From contig JAGIBL010000002.1 of assembly GCA_017744365.1 (NCBI GenBank), forward strand, positions 558,001-622,000: a stretch of 64,000 nt of DNA, given 5' to 3'. The notes under the pieces were generated by a model. The model ran no database searches. It saw nothing but the letters and a program-made list of their open reading frames with translations, and was not told where the DNA came from. This stretch comes from Nocardioidaceae bacterium (lineage in GTDB: Bacteria; Actinomycetota; Actinomycetes; Propionibacteriales; Nocardioidaceae). The position numbers were made by a program, and so were the translations under genes. Shown piece by piece: positions 16,101-23,588 of this stretch (position 1 is its first letter; each line of letters begins with the position of its first letter).

Positions 16101-17754
16101 GGCCGAGCGCGCCGCCGCCCAGCAGGCCGAGACCGAGCGACTCGAGGCCGAGCGTCTCGCCGCCGAGGAGGCCGAGCGCCGCCGGATCGAGGCCGAGAAG
16201 GCCGAGCAGCGCCGGCTGGCGGCCGAGGAGGCCGAGCGGCTCCGCATCGAGCACGACCGCGCGCGTGCGCAGGAGGCCGAGGCGGCCCGCCTGGAGGCGG
16301 CCCGGATCGAGGCCGAGCGCCAGGCGGCGATCCGCGTCGAGGAGGAGCGCCTCGCCGCGGAGAAGGCCGAGGCCGACCGCATCGAGACCGAACGCGCCGC
16401 CGCCCAGCAGGCGGAGGACGACCGGCTGGCGGCCGTGCGTGCCGAGGCTGAGCGGCTCGCCGCGGAGCAGGCCGAGGCCGAACGACTTGCCGCCGAGCAG
16501 GCGGCTGCCGAGGAGGCCGAGCGGCGCCGTCTGGCCGCCGCCTTGGCCGAGGCGGAGCGCCGGGCCGTCATCGAGGCCCGCCGGGCGGCTGCCCTGGAGG
16601 AGCGCCGCCGCCGCGAGGCCGAGCTCGCCGAGCAGTCGAGACTGGCCGCCGAGGAACGCGAACGTCGCCGGGCCGAGGCACTGCGGGCCCAGCAGGAGCT
16701 GATCGCCGCCCAGCGCGCCGAGAAGGAGCGCATCGCTGCCGAGCGCGCCGCCTGGGAGCGCGAGGCTGCCGAGCGGGCCGCGCGCGCGGTGGCTCCGCAG
16801 GCACCGGGCCGCACCGCCGCCGCCGCGGGCCTCTCCGCGGTCAGCGCCCCGGTGCCGCCCGCTCCCACCCCCGCTGCTGCCTCCTCCGTGGGGGACGGGC
16901 CGACGGTCGACGACCTTCCCGAGGAGCCGGCCGTCGAGCTCTGGGAGGGTGCTGCCAACCCGGAGCGTGCTGCCGACCCCGAGCCCATTGCCGACCCCGA
17001 GCCCGTGGTCGAGCCGAACGTGGTCGCGGAGGAGTCGGAGCTCGTCGCGGAGGAGCCGGAGCTCGTCGCGGAGGAGCCGGAGCCTGTCGCGGAGGAGCCG
17101 GAGCTCGTAGCCGAGCATGCGAATGTTGCGGACGAGGCTGATGAGCACACCACGGGCCCCAGCAGCGACATTCGCATGCTGGGCGACGCGGAAGACCAGC
17201 CGGTGGGCGGGGCGGACGAGAAGGTCGAGCAGGTCGTGAAGGTCGAGGTCGACGTACCGAAGCCACCGGAGCCCGCACCGGAGCCTGCGCCGGCGCCCGA
17301 GGCGGCCCGGGAGCCCGTGCCGCGGTTCGTGGAGTTTCACCCCGGGACGGCGCTGCGCTACGTCTTCGGCACCCTGTTCACGATTTTCTCCGTCGGCGCC
17401 GTGATCGCGATCTTCTGGGCGGTCTCGGACGGCGGCTCGAACGCGATCCTGAGCGCGACCGGCCTGACCGGGCTGGCGATGGCCTCGTGGTGGGCGCTGC
17501 TCAACTGGACGCCGGCCATCGTCTCGATCAGCAACGGCATCCTCGAGATCGCGCGGGGCGCGGGCGGCGACAGCTGGGACCTGCGCGACCCGGAGACGCA
17601 GATCAGCTTCTCGGGGAAGACCTCCTCGCGCGCCTGGCGGGCGACCGTTCGGGGCAACGACGGCCGCCGGCACGTGATCTCGCCGGCCGCGGTCGACCCG
17701 GCGCAGTTCACCGAGATCGTCGAGCACTACCGCGCCGAGCACGCCTCCCACTGA
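13159..17754 (+). CDS. Giant Ala/Glu/Arg coiled-coil protein with C-terminal membrane segments
   Basis: This is a 1531-residue protein. Residues 1-315 are acidic and disordered-looking, and include the repeated pattern EFLGNYLD / SFLGSYLDEP. Residues about 317-1213 are a nearly continuous charged helix (Ala, Glu, Arg, Lys) of coiled-coil or single-helix type, with 40-residue repeats at about 675-994. A proline/glutamate-rich linker follows. Two transmembrane segments (about 1397-1422 and 1430-1457) and a small beta-rich tail end the protein. The GTG at 13159 follows GAAGGGG at a suitable distance. It may be a membrane-tethered cytoskeletal or polar scaffold (inference). Palindromic repeat copy C lies in frame within the linker. 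Confidence 0.82.
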   Translation: MARNRRADSTDPTRERAELLTDGEERIDPLRVASEGLEDVEEEANATHAPAAIDDIGPAPDPLAVLSHAIDEEQEGGPAPVEHDEAGTTTAARRGLFRRGRDAGPPVPELSREAVAGITGPGLVDRSVAEIVAEAGLAEPTIDPLEQAAAAIDVPRVTTWAQDLADDTGPLEPWVTGEIPVVSAEVAAEVAAPDSAAAAPGETPGESPAPEDETEDAVRRSRRSSRRRRKDNEPEPVQESAEAEEPADAPAEQGPREFLGNYLDVPREEIASAPAEEIVVEHVVDEPWDRSVDGGEQPASFLGSYLDEPASDEPADESHLEAENARLAAESAEQQRLEAERAAAEDAEAARLAAERRAAEEAEAIRAAAERAAAEEAERQREAAQAERLAAERAEAERLEDERRAAEEAEATRLATIRAAAEEAERHRLAAEQAEAERLAAERAVAEQAERDRIAAEEAALEAALQEAEDAVRREAEEAARREAERLAAEEERRLAAEKAEADRIAALQEAAQRREAARLAALQAEEDRKAAEEAERQRVEQERLERERQEAIERERARRAALVAEQERLAAEQAEAERVEAERRRQEEDEARRQEQLRRAAVRAEEVRLAAEAHEAERIETERAAAQQAEAERLEALRVAEEARFQQWLRDEADEAARIEAARAAAQDAENDRLEAIRLAAIKAEEDRVAAERAEAERLEAERAAAQRAEEERLEALRLAAIKAEEDRLAAEKAEAERLAAERAAAERAEAERLEALRLAAIEAENQRLAAEKAEADRIEAERAAAQQAETERLEAVRLAAIKAEEDRLAAEKAEADRIEAERAAAQQDETERLEALRLAAIEAENQRLAAEKAEADRIEAERAAAQHAEAQRLEAVRIENERLAAEAAEAERIEAARVAAQQAEAERLEAVRVEEERLAALRAEEERLAAEKAEAERVEAERAAAQRAEEERLEALRLAAIKAEEERLAAEKAEADRIEAERAAAQQAETERLEAERLAAEEAERRRIEAEKAEQRRLAAEEAERLRIEHDRARAQEAEAARLEAARIEAERQAAIRVEEERLAAEKAEADRIETERAAAQQAEDDRLAAVRAEAERLAAEQAEAERLAAEQAAAEEAERRRLAAALAEAERRAVIEARRAAALEERRRREAELAEQSRLAAEERERRRAEALRAQQELIAAQRAEKERIAAERAAWEREAAERAARAVAPQAPGRTAAAAGLSAVSAPVPPAPTPAAASSVGDGPTVDDLPEEPAVELWEGAANPERAADPEPIADPEPVVEPNVVAEESELVAEEPELVAEEPEPVAEEPELVAEHANVADEADEHTTGPSSDIRMLGDAEDQPVGGADEKVEQVVKVEVDVPKPPEPAPEPAPAPEAAREPVPRFVEFHPGTALRYVFGTLFTIFSVGAVIAIFWAVSDGGSNAILSATGLTGLAMASWWALLNWTPAIVSISNGILEIARGAGGDSWDLRDPETQISFSGKTSSRAWRATVRGNDGRRHVISPAAVDPAQFTEIVEHYRAEHASH
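15181..16140 (+). repeat. Eight 120-bp tandem repeats coding 40-residue units
   Basis: Eight units keep an exact 120-bp register from 15181. Each codes approximately RLEALRLAAI-KAEEDRLAAE-KAEADRIEAE-RAAAQQAETE. Units starting at 15421 and 15661 are nearly identical, while those at 15781 and 15901 have diverged. The length (40) is not a multiple of the 7-residue heptad. Confidence 0.8.
17114..17180. repeat. Palindromic dispersed repeat, copy C (inside a gene)
   Basis: The 16-base arms AGCATGCGAATGTTGC (17114-17129) and its complement at 17165-17180 differ at one base. The copy sits in frame in the coiled-coil gene and codes the foreign-looking segment EHANVADEADEHTTGPSS just after a run of VAEEPEL repeats. 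Confidence 0.8.
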
Positions 17755-17924
17755 GGCCTCCCCCGCCCGCTCCCAGCAAGGCTCACGGCGAACTTTCTGG
17801 TCCGAAACTGCCAACAGGACCTACCTGTTACCGCAAGTTGACGTCATGATGGAGCGTCAATAACCGTGACGCCGCGTCTCACGACCGGTCTCGCGGACGG
17901 GGGATTGAGTTCATCGGGGGATGA

Positions 17925-18359
17925 ATGGAGCTCAACGACGGCGCTGAGGACCGGACCATCGACGTGGCCGATCCGAACGTTCAGCAGGTAGTGCGGACCT
18001 GGCTGACGGCCGAGGAGGTGATCGAGAAGCTCGAACGCGCCGGCCGGCACACCACCGCGGCCGCGATCCACCAGCGAAGACGACGCGGCCGGCTGCTCGG
18101 GGCCCGGGTCGACGGCCGCTGGCGGTACGCGCCGTTCCAGTTCGAGCAAGGGCAAGTGCGCGACGACGTCGAGACGCTGCTCCGCCTGGTCACCTGCCGC
18201 TGGCCGGCCGACATCGCGAGCTGGTTCGTGCTGTCGTCCGAGGAGCTCGGCGGGCAAAGCCCGCAGGACCTGCTCCTCTCCGGCGGGCTGACCCGCGGGC
18301 TGCGCGAGGTCGCCCGCGAGTTCGGCCGCTCCGACTGGGTCACCCGCGACCTGCCCTGA
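17925..18359 (+). CDS. Helix-turn-helix domain protein, hypothetical
   Basis: This 144-residue protein has a central segment (WLTAEEVIEKL through RRRGRLLGARVDGRW, about residues 26-66) that reads like the winged-helix of excisionase/MerR-type DNA-binding domains. The C-terminal half is helical, with LSSEELGGQSPQDLLLSGG. Similar short proteins are seen as regulators or antitoxins, but no partner gene is present here. The ATG at 17925 is preceded by a G-rich stretch. A second ATG four bases earlier is out of frame. Function not assigned. Confidence 0.62.
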   Translation: MELNDGAEDRTIDVADPNVQQVVRTWLTAEEVIEKLERAGRHTTAAAIHQRRRRGRLLGARVDGRWRYAPFQFEQGQVRDDVETLLRLVTCRWPADIASWFVLSSEELGGQSPQDLLLSGGLTRGLREVAREFGRSDWVTRDLP

Positions 18360-18380
18360 GCCCGTGGGAGACTGCATCCT

Positions 18381-18399
18381 CGTGGCGCTCCGCGCCACG
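18381..18399 (+). terminator. Hairpin between the HTH gene and tRNA-Lys
   Basis: CGTGGCGC-TCC-GCGCCACG is a perfect 8-bp stem whose last base is nucleotide 1 of the tRNA. No U-run follows. It may terminate the upstream transcript or assist 5' processing. Confidence 0.5.
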
Positions 18400-18474
18400 G
18401 GCCTCTAGCTCAACTGGCAGAGCAGCGGACTTTTAATCCGCGGGTTGTGGGTTCGAGTCCCACGGGGCCTACCA
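18399..18474 (+). tRNA. tRNA-Lys (anticodon TTT)
   Basis: This 76-base gene includes an encoded CCA. The acceptor pairs GGGCCTC with GGGGCCT (two G-U pairs). The anticodon arm is GCGGA-CTTTTAA-TCCGC with TTT at 18432-18434, and the T arm is GTGGG-TTCGAGT-CCCAC. The last six bases overlap the stop region of the convergent LysR gene. Confidence 0.95.
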
Positions 18475-19341
18475 ACCCGCACGCGCGGCGACCACGAACT
18501 CCCGGAACCTCTCCGCGGCTGGCGCCAGTGGACGGTCCCGCCGCCAGGTCAACCCGATCGTGCGCTTGGCCTGGGGGTGGGCCAGCGGGACGGCGGCGGT
18601 GCCGGAAGCGCCGGCCAGGTGCTCGGGGAGGATCGCGACGCCCAGCCCGGCGGCGACCAGGCCCTCGATGGTGGCCAGGTCCTGGCTCTCGAACGAGATC
18701 GCGGGCGACACCCCACCACTGGCCAGGATCGCGTCGACGAGCGCGCGGAACCCGAAGCCGCGCGGCGTGGTGACCAGCTCCTCGCCGGCCAGGTCGGCGA
18801 CCCGGACCCGCTTCCGGGCGGCCAGCCGGTGCGCCGGCGGAACCGCGAGCACCAGCCGCTCCTCCTGGATCGGGTGCCACCCGCCGGCTTCCGGGATGGG
18901 CGAGCAGACGGCCAGGTCGGCGGCGCCGGTGCGCAGGTCGGCGGCGATCTCGTGCGCCGGTTCCTGGCTGAGCAGCACCCGGACCCGCGGCGCCGCCCGG
19001 TGGAAGTCGCGCAGCAGTGCGGGTACCACCGAAGTGGCCATCGAGTCCAGGAACGCGAGCCGGACGATCCCGGCGTCCGGGTCGAGCATGCCGGCGAGGG
19101 TGTCGGTCAGCTGCTGCCAGCGGTCGGACATCGTGGTGGCCGCGTCCACCACGAGCTCGCCGTACGGCGTCAGCGCGACACCTTCGTGGTGGCGCTCGAA
19201 GAGCCGCACCCCGAGCTCGGTCTCCACCCGGGCCAGGGCGCGGGAGAGCGTGGGCTGCGTGGTGCCGAGCGCGGCGGCCGTCTCGGTGACGTGACCCCGC
19301 TCGGCGAGCTCGACCAGCCAGGCAAGATCCCTGACGTACAT
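18469..19341 (-). CDS. LysR-family transcriptional regulator
   Basis: This 290-residue protein has an N-terminal LysR helix-turn-helix (ERGHVTETAAALGTTQPTLS, about residues 12-31, then RALARVETELGVRLFER) and a substrate-binding effector domain (about 90-290). It is divergent from an MFS transporter gene and very probably controls it. The ATG at 19341 was chosen because the HTH begins right there; longer frames add non-conserved residues. The stop codon TAG is formed by the acceptor end of tRNA-Lys. Operator candidates lie between the two genes at 19348-19390. Confidence 0.92.
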   Translation of the reverse strand: MYVRDLAWLVELAERGHVTETAAALGTTQPTLSRALARVETELGVRLFERHHEGVALTPYGELVVDAATTMSDRWQQLTDTLAGMLDPDAGIVRLAFLDSMATSVVPALLRDFHRAAPRVRVLLSQEPAHEIAADLRTGAADLAVCSPIPEAGGWHPIQEERLVLAVPPAHRLAARKRVRVADLAGEELVTTPRGFGFRALVDAILASGGVSPAISFESQDLATIEGLVAAGLGVAILPEHLAGASGTAAVPLAHPQAKRTIGLTWRRDRPLAPAAERFREFVVAARAGW

Positions 19342-19347
19342 GGAAGA

Positions 19348-19390
19348 AGCATACGGAGTACGCATGACCAATGACAGATCTAGACATTGG
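19348..19390. promoter_or_regulatory. LysR/MFS intergenic operator candidates
   Basis: Two dyads are visible. GCATACGGAGTACGC lies at 19348-19362. CCAATG, 11 bases, then CATTGG lies at 19368-19390, overlapping a TAGACA -10-like box at 19381-19386 that is 8 bases from the MFS ATG. Both fit LysR binding at a shared divergent promoter. Confidence 0.55.
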
Positions 19391-19394
19391 ACGC

Positions 19395-20663
19395 ATGAGC
19401 ATGAGCGGGCGCACTCTGGGCGGCATGTCCGTCGTCGCTCCGGTCGCGCCCGTCGTGGGCCACCTGCCCGGCAGCCGTGGCTACCACCGGGTGGTAGTGG
19501 CCCTCTTCGCGGCCGGGATGGTCACGTTCACGCTGCTCTACTCGCCCCAGGTGATCCTGCCCGACCTGGTCCGCGAGTTCGGTGTCTCCCCGGGCGCGAG
19601 CACGCTCGCCCTGTCGCTCACCACGATCGGGCTCGGGCTCGCGCTGCTGGTCGCCGGCCCGCTCTCGGACTCCCTCGGCCGGACCGTGCTGGTGCGCTGG
19701 TCGCTGGCGATTTCCTCGGTCGTCGCCGTATTCACCGTGCTCGCCCCGTCGTGGCACGCCCTGCTGGCACTGCGGCTGGCCCAGGGGATCGCGCTCGCCG
19801 GCCTGCCCGCGGTCGCGACCGCCTACCTGCGCGAGGAGGTGCACGGCTCCGCGCAGGCCCGGGCGGCGGGCCTCTACATCGGCGGGACCGCGCTCGGCGG
19901 CATGACCGGCCGGCTGCTCACCGGGCTGGTCGCGGAAGCCGCCGGCTGGCGCTGGGCGCTCGCCACCACCGCCGTCATGGCATCGCTGTGCACGATCGCG
20001 GTCTTCGTGCTGCTGCCCGCCTCCCAGCACTTCCGGCCCGCCGCACGCGGGGTCGCGCCCGCCGTACGGCGTCTCAGCCGCGCTCTGGCCGATCCGCGGC
20101 TGGCGCTGCTCTACCTGATCGGCGCCAGCGCGGCCGGGGCGGTCGCGGCCACTTTCAACGTCATCGGCTTCCGGCTCGCGGACGCGCCGTTCCATCTCGG
20201 TGTCGGCGCCGCCAGCCTGGTGTTCTTGAGCTACCCGCTGGGCACGATCAGCGCGACCGCGTTCGGGCGGATGGCCGGGCACACGGGCCGGGGACGGGTG
20301 CTGGCCATGGGCATCGTGGTCTCCGGCGCGGGCGTGCTGCTCTCGTTGGCCGACCGGCTCTGGCTCGTCGGCGGCGGCCTGACGCTGCTCGTGGTCGGCT
20401 ACTTCGCGGCGCACGCGGTCGCCAGCGGCTGGGTCCCGGCTCGCGCCCACGCGGCGGGCGTGGCCACCGCGCAGGCAGCCTCGCTCTACCTGCTCTCCTT
20501 CTACGCGGGCTCCTCGGTGTTCGGCAGTCTCGGCGGTACCGCCTGGAGCCACGGCGGCTGGCCGGCGGTGAGCGGACTCAGCCTGCTGCTGCTGATCGTG
20601 GCGGCCGGGAGCGCCGTCGTCCTGGAGCGAACGAAACGCGACGTCTCGTCTCGCACCGAGTAG
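19395..20663 (+). CDS. MFS transporter (YnfM/arabinose-efflux type)
   Basis: This 422-residue protein has about 12 transmembrane helices. The early segment YSPQVILPDLVREFGVSPG and the loop GPLSDSLGRTVLVRW between helices 2 and 3 mark the major facilitator superfamily. YnfM-like proteins commonly sit divergent from a LysR gene, as here. The substrate is not known. The ATG at 19395 was chosen over one at 19371 because the operator dyad and a -10-like box would lie inside the longer frame; ATG codons at 19401 and 19425 are also possible. Confidence 0.9.
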   Translation: MSMSGRTLGGMSVVAPVAPVVGHLPGSRGYHRVVVALFAAGMVTFTLLYSPQVILPDLVREFGVSPGASTLALSLTTIGLGLALLVAGPLSDSLGRTVLVRWSLAISSVVAVFTVLAPSWHALLALRLAQGIALAGLPAVATAYLREEVHGSAQARAAGLYIGGTALGGMTGRLLTGLVAEAAGWRWALATTAVMASLCTIAVFVLLPASQHFRPAARGVAPAVRRLSRALADPRLALLYLIGASAAGAVAATFNVIGFRLADAPFHLGVGAASLVFLSYPLGTISATAFGRMAGHTGRGRVLAMGIVVSGAGVLLSLADRLWLVGGGLTLLVVGYFAAHAVASGWVPARAHAAGVATAQAASLYLLSFYAGSSVFGSLGGTAWSHGGWPAVSGLSLLLLIVAAGSAVVLERTKRDVSSRTE

Positions 20664-20703
20664 GTTGGACCTGTCCCCGACACCGAACGCCAGGAGCCTC
20701 ACC

Positions 20704-21189
20704 ATGCGCAAGACCGCGATCCTCACGGCCGGGCTGCTGCTCGGCGCCAGCCTGCTCGGCGGCTGCGGTGGCGGCGATGACAAGGGCTCGTCCAGCAAGG
20801 GCTACTGCGACCTGCTCAAGGACTCCCAATCCGAGCTGAACACCCTCAGCGGCAACGACGTCCCGGACGCGAAGGAGTTCGAGAAGTTCCTCGACCGCGC
20901 GGACGACCTCGCCAAGGAGGCCCCGGCGGCGGTCAAGGACGACTGGAAGGTCCTCGACGGCACCCTCGACGACCTCCAGAAGGCGCTCGACGACGCCGGC
21001 ATCACGCTGCAGCAGCTCAGCGAGGCGGCCTCCGGCAAGATGCCCGAGGGCCTGGACGCCAGCAAGCTGCAGGCGCTCGGAACCAAGCTGCAGGGCCTGA
21101 GCAGCGAGAAGCTGACCAAGGCGACGGCGGCGATCCAGAAGCACGCCAAGGACGAGTGCGGCGTCGACCTCGACGACGCGACCAACTAG
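20704..21189 (+). CDS. Putative lipoprotein, helical
   Basis: This 161-residue protein has a signal peptide and a lipobox (SLLGGC, cysteine near residue 22). A short Gly/Asp/Ser linker leads into a largely helical, lysine- and aspartate-rich domain. Two cysteines in the mature part (in GYCDLLKD and KDECGVDLDD) could form a disulfide. It is probably anchored on the outer face of the membrane; no family was recognised. CAGGAG lies 8 bases upstream. The 3' end is 4 bases from the convergent oxidoreductase stop. Confidence 0.8.
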   Translation: MRKTAILTAGLLLGASLLGGCGGGDDKGSSSKGYCDLLKDSQSELNTLSGNDVPDAKEFEKFLDRADDLAKEAPAAVKDDWKVLDGTLDDLQKALDDAGITLQQLSEAASGKMPEGLDASKLQALGTKLQGLSSEKLTKATAAIQKHAKDECGVDLDDATN

Positions 21190-21193
21190 CGCG

Positions 21194-22264
21194 TCAGCGG
21201 ATCGTCCCCACGCCCGGGACCAGCGGCAGGTCCAGCGCGGTCACCCAGCCGGCCGGCAGGTCGTTGAGAGCCGGTACGGCGTTGAGCGCGCGCATCCCGG
21301 TCGCCAGGCAGCCGGCCACCGCCGGGGCGCGCCCGGACCCGTCGGTGAACCGGAACGACGTCTCCTGGCTGATCGACGGCGAACCGTCGATGTCGACGCG
21401 GTAGACGTCGTCCTGGCTGCCCGCGGGCCAGTGCGGGGCGGCGTCGAGGCCGATCCGGTTCACGTGCTCCAGCGTGATGACCTCGCGCCCGTCGTACACG
21501 CCGTTGATGGTGAACCGGATCGCCGCGACGTTGCCGGCCTTGATGACGCCCTTGGCGGACTTGCGGTCCTCGGGCGTCACCCACTTCTCCCAGGTCGTCG
21601 TGATCTCGTCGAGCTCGATGCCGGCGGCGTGCGCGATCATCGGCACGGTCGCGCCCCAGGCCATGATGAGGATGTCGGGGATCTCGAGCAGCGGGCTGAA
21701 CTCGGGCGGGCGGCCGATGCCCATCTCGTCCTCGTAGTCGCCCTCGTAGTCGGTGTAGTCGAGCAGCTCGGAGGCGCGCACGCTCCGGACCTCGCCACAC
21801 AGGCCCATCAGGGTCAGTGGGAACAGGTCGTTCGCGAACCCGGGGTCGATGCCGGTGGTGAAGCAGGAGGCGTTGCCCTCCTCGCAGGCCTGCGTGACCG
21901 GCTCGATCCAGCTCGGCGGGTTCTGCTTCATCGCCGGCCACACCCACGGGGTCATCGCGGTGGAGGCGACGTCGATGCCGGCGCGCAGGAACGCGGTCAT
22001 CACCCGGATGTTGTCGTCGGCGTACTGGGCCGTCGGGCCGTAGTGGACCAGCGCGTCCGGCTTCAGCGCGACGAGGGCGTCCACGTCGTCGGTGGCGATC
22101 ACGCCCGTCGGCTCGATGCCGACGATCTCGCCGACGTCCTTGCCGACCTTGGCCGGGTTGCTGACCCCGACGCCGACCAGCTCGAACGCCGGGCTCTTCA
22201 CGATCTCCGCGATCACCATCGAGCCGACGACCCCGGTCCCCCACACCACCACGCGCTTCGTCAT
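21194..22264 (-). CDS. Dihydrodipicolinate reductase-like NAD(P)-dependent oxidoreductase
   Basis: This 356-residue protein begins MTKRVVVWGTGVVGSMVIAE, a Rossmann fold of the DHDPR N-terminal type, and continues with a C-terminal domain like that of 2,4-diaminopentanoate dehydrogenase-type enzymes. The substrate is unknown; it is not DapB, being longer and lacking its lysine-pathway motifs. The ATG at 22264 was chosen because the cofactor-binding motif starts at once. A KstR-like site lies 34 bases upstream (22298-22311), which hints at steroid or sterol-side-chain metabolism. It is paralogous to the next minus-strand gene at 22531. Confidence 0.83.
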   Translation of the reverse strand: MTKRVVVWGTGVVGSMVIAEIVKSPAFELVGVGVSNPAKVGKDVGEIVGIEPTGVIATDDVDALVALKPDALVHYGPTAQYADDNIRVMTAFLRAGIDVASTAMTPWVWPAMKQNPPSWIEPVTQACEEGNASCFTTGIDPGFANDLFPLTLMGLCGEVRSVRASELLDYTDYEGDYEDEMGIGRPPEFSPLLEIPDILIMAWGATVPMIAHAAGIELDEITTTWEKWVTPEDRKSAKGVIKAGNVAAIRFTINGVYDGREVITLEHVNRIGLDAAPHWPAGSQDDVYRVDIDGSPSISQETSFRFTDGSGRAPAVAGCLATGMRALNAVPALNDLPAGWVTALDLPLVPGVGTIR

Positions 22265-22297
22265 GCACGCATCAGACCACTGGTCCGCTCGGAAAAC

Positions 22298-22311
22298 AAG
22301 AACAGGTTCTA
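22298..22311. promoter_or_regulatory. KstR-like operator (one mismatch)
   Basis: AAGAACAGGTTCTA matches the KstR consensus TnnAACnnGTTnnA except for the first base. It lies upstream of the minus-strand oxidoreductase gene starting at 22264. Confidence 0.55.
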
Positions 22312-22364
22312 GTTCTGAAGGTGCCTTCAGGGGCCCCCGCCCGGGGACCTCGGCACGGGCCCGG

Positions 22365-22451
22365 CGCGTAGCCCAGCATGCGAATGTTGCGGGTGGGACG
22401 GCGCTGAACCTCAGCAGCCCCACCCGCGACATTCGCAGGCCCGGGTACGCG
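22365..22451. repeat. Palindromic dispersed repeat, copy D
   Basis: The 33-34 base arms (from CGCGTAGCCC at 22365, and 22418-22451) differ at five positions. The core GCGAATGTTGCGGGTGGG pairs with CCCACCCGCGACATTCGC. The copy lies between the two paralogous oxidoreductase genes. Confidence 0.85.
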
Positions 22452-22488
22452 GGAAGGCGGGCGAGAAGGCGGCGGGAAGGCGGGCGGG

Positions 22489-22536
22489 GAGGCGGCGCGG
22501 GGAGGGTCAGGGGAGGCGGCGCGGGGAGGGTCAGGG
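22489..22536. repeat. Two perfect 24-bp G-rich tandem repeats
   Basis: The unit starts GAGGCGGCGCGGGGAGGGTC. The second copy contains the stop codon of the gene at 22531, so the 3' end of that gene was duplicated. Upstream related G-runs continue from 22451. The plus strand could form G-quadruplexes. Confidence 0.7.
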
Positions 22537-23586
22537 GGCGAGGTCCGGGTGGGCCCGACCGGTCACCAGGGGGAGGTCCACGAAGGTCAGGATGCCGGGG
22601 GCGGCCGCGCAGACGTAGGGGATCGAGTTCACGCAGTGGGCGGCGGTGACGACGATGCCCGGGTTCCGCTCCAGGCCGGCCGCGACCGAGGAGGGGTGCC
22701 AGCCGTGGATGGTCACGTGGCAGTCCGGGTCCCCGTGCACCTCGACCTCGAAGCGCACCCCCTCGGGCCCGAAGGTCCACGGCGGGTCCAGGTGCTCGTC
22801 GCCCATCAGCCAGTTGACGGCCACCCGGACGACCTTGGCCTCGCCGACGTACGCCTCCCAGGCGAACCGCTGCGCCGCGACCTGACCCGGCTCGATCGTC
22901 CCGATCGGCGAGTCGATCGGAGCGGTGGCGACAGCGACCTCCCGGCTGCTCCGAAGAGAGGCGGGCCCGAAGCCCAGGGTGTCCAGGCACATCCGCACCG
23001 ACTGCTCGAAGCCGTTGGACAGCAGCGCCAGCATCGGGCCGGACATCGCCTCCTCGGGCGTCCCGCCGAAGCCCATGATGTGCCGGACCACGTCGGGGGC
23101 GTCGTAGGTGCGGATGTCGGAGTACTCCTCCCCGCGCACGAAGGTGATCGCCGAGGACAGCCCGGCGAAGAACAGCGGCTGCTGCTCGGTCGCCCCGCCC
23201 GGGTCGATGCCGGTGCCGTGCAGGGTGACGCCGCCCTCGAGCGCGGCCGGCTCCATCCGGGCGCGCTCCTCGTCGGTCGGCCAGAACCAGCCGAGCGGAG
23301 TCACCACGTTCTTGCCCGAGCGCAGCAGCGCCGCCACTTCCTTCGGGTTGGGCATCAGCGGCGCGTAGAGCACGCAGTCGGCCTCGAGCGCGAGGATCTC
23401 CTCGACGTCGTTCGTGGTCGTCACGCCGAGCGGGGGCATCCCGACGATCTCGCCCACGTCACGGCCGGCCTTGGCGTCGGAGTGCACCCAGCAGCCGACG
23501 AGCTCGAGCTCGGGGTGCCGCAGGACGTGCTCGATCGCGGCCCGGCCGACGCCGCCGGTCGCCCACTGGATCACGCGCAAGGTCAC
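22531..23586 (-). CDS. Dihydrodipicolinate reductase-like oxidoreductase, paralog
   Basis: This 351-residue protein begins MTLRVIQWATGGVGRAAIEH, a GxxGVG-type Rossmann motif, and shares KAGRDVGEIVG and GIDPG segments with its neighbour at 21194. The two are diverged paralogs. The GTG at 23586 lies 2 bases from a perfect KstR-type palindrome (23589-23602), so a repressor bound there would cover the translation start and probably the promoter. No Shine-Dalgarno sequence is visible. The function is inferred as oxidoreduction of a lipid or sterol degradation intermediate; the substrate is unproven. Confidence 0.83.
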   Translation of the reverse strand: MTLRVIQWATGGVGRAAIEHVLRHPELELVGCWVHSDAKAGRDVGEIVGMPPLGVTTTNDVEEILALEADCVLYAPLMPNPKEVAALLRSGKNVVTPLGWFWPTDEERARMEPAALEGGVTLHGTGIDPGGATEQQPLFFAGLSSAITFVRGEEYSDIRTYDAPDVVRHIMGFGGTPEEAMSGPMLALLSNGFEQSVRMCLDTLGFGPASLRSSREVAVATAPIDSPIGTIEPGQVAAQRFAWEAYVGEAKVVRVAVNWLMGDEHLDPPWTFGPEGVRFEVEVHGDPDCHVTIHGWHPSSVAAGLERNPGIVVTAAHCVNSIPYVCAAAPGILTFVDLPLVTGRAHPDLAP

Positions 23587-23588
23587 GG

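Noticed and set aside
12925-17814. A 1629-codon open frame antisense to the coiled-coil gene
   Set aside because: It mirrors the GC-rich repeats of the real gene, codes only Leu/Gly/Arg-rich low-complexity sequence, and has no domain or ribosome binding site.
18399-18474. tRNA-Lys as an island attachment site
   Set aside because: No second copy of the tRNA 3' end and no integrase were found in the window.
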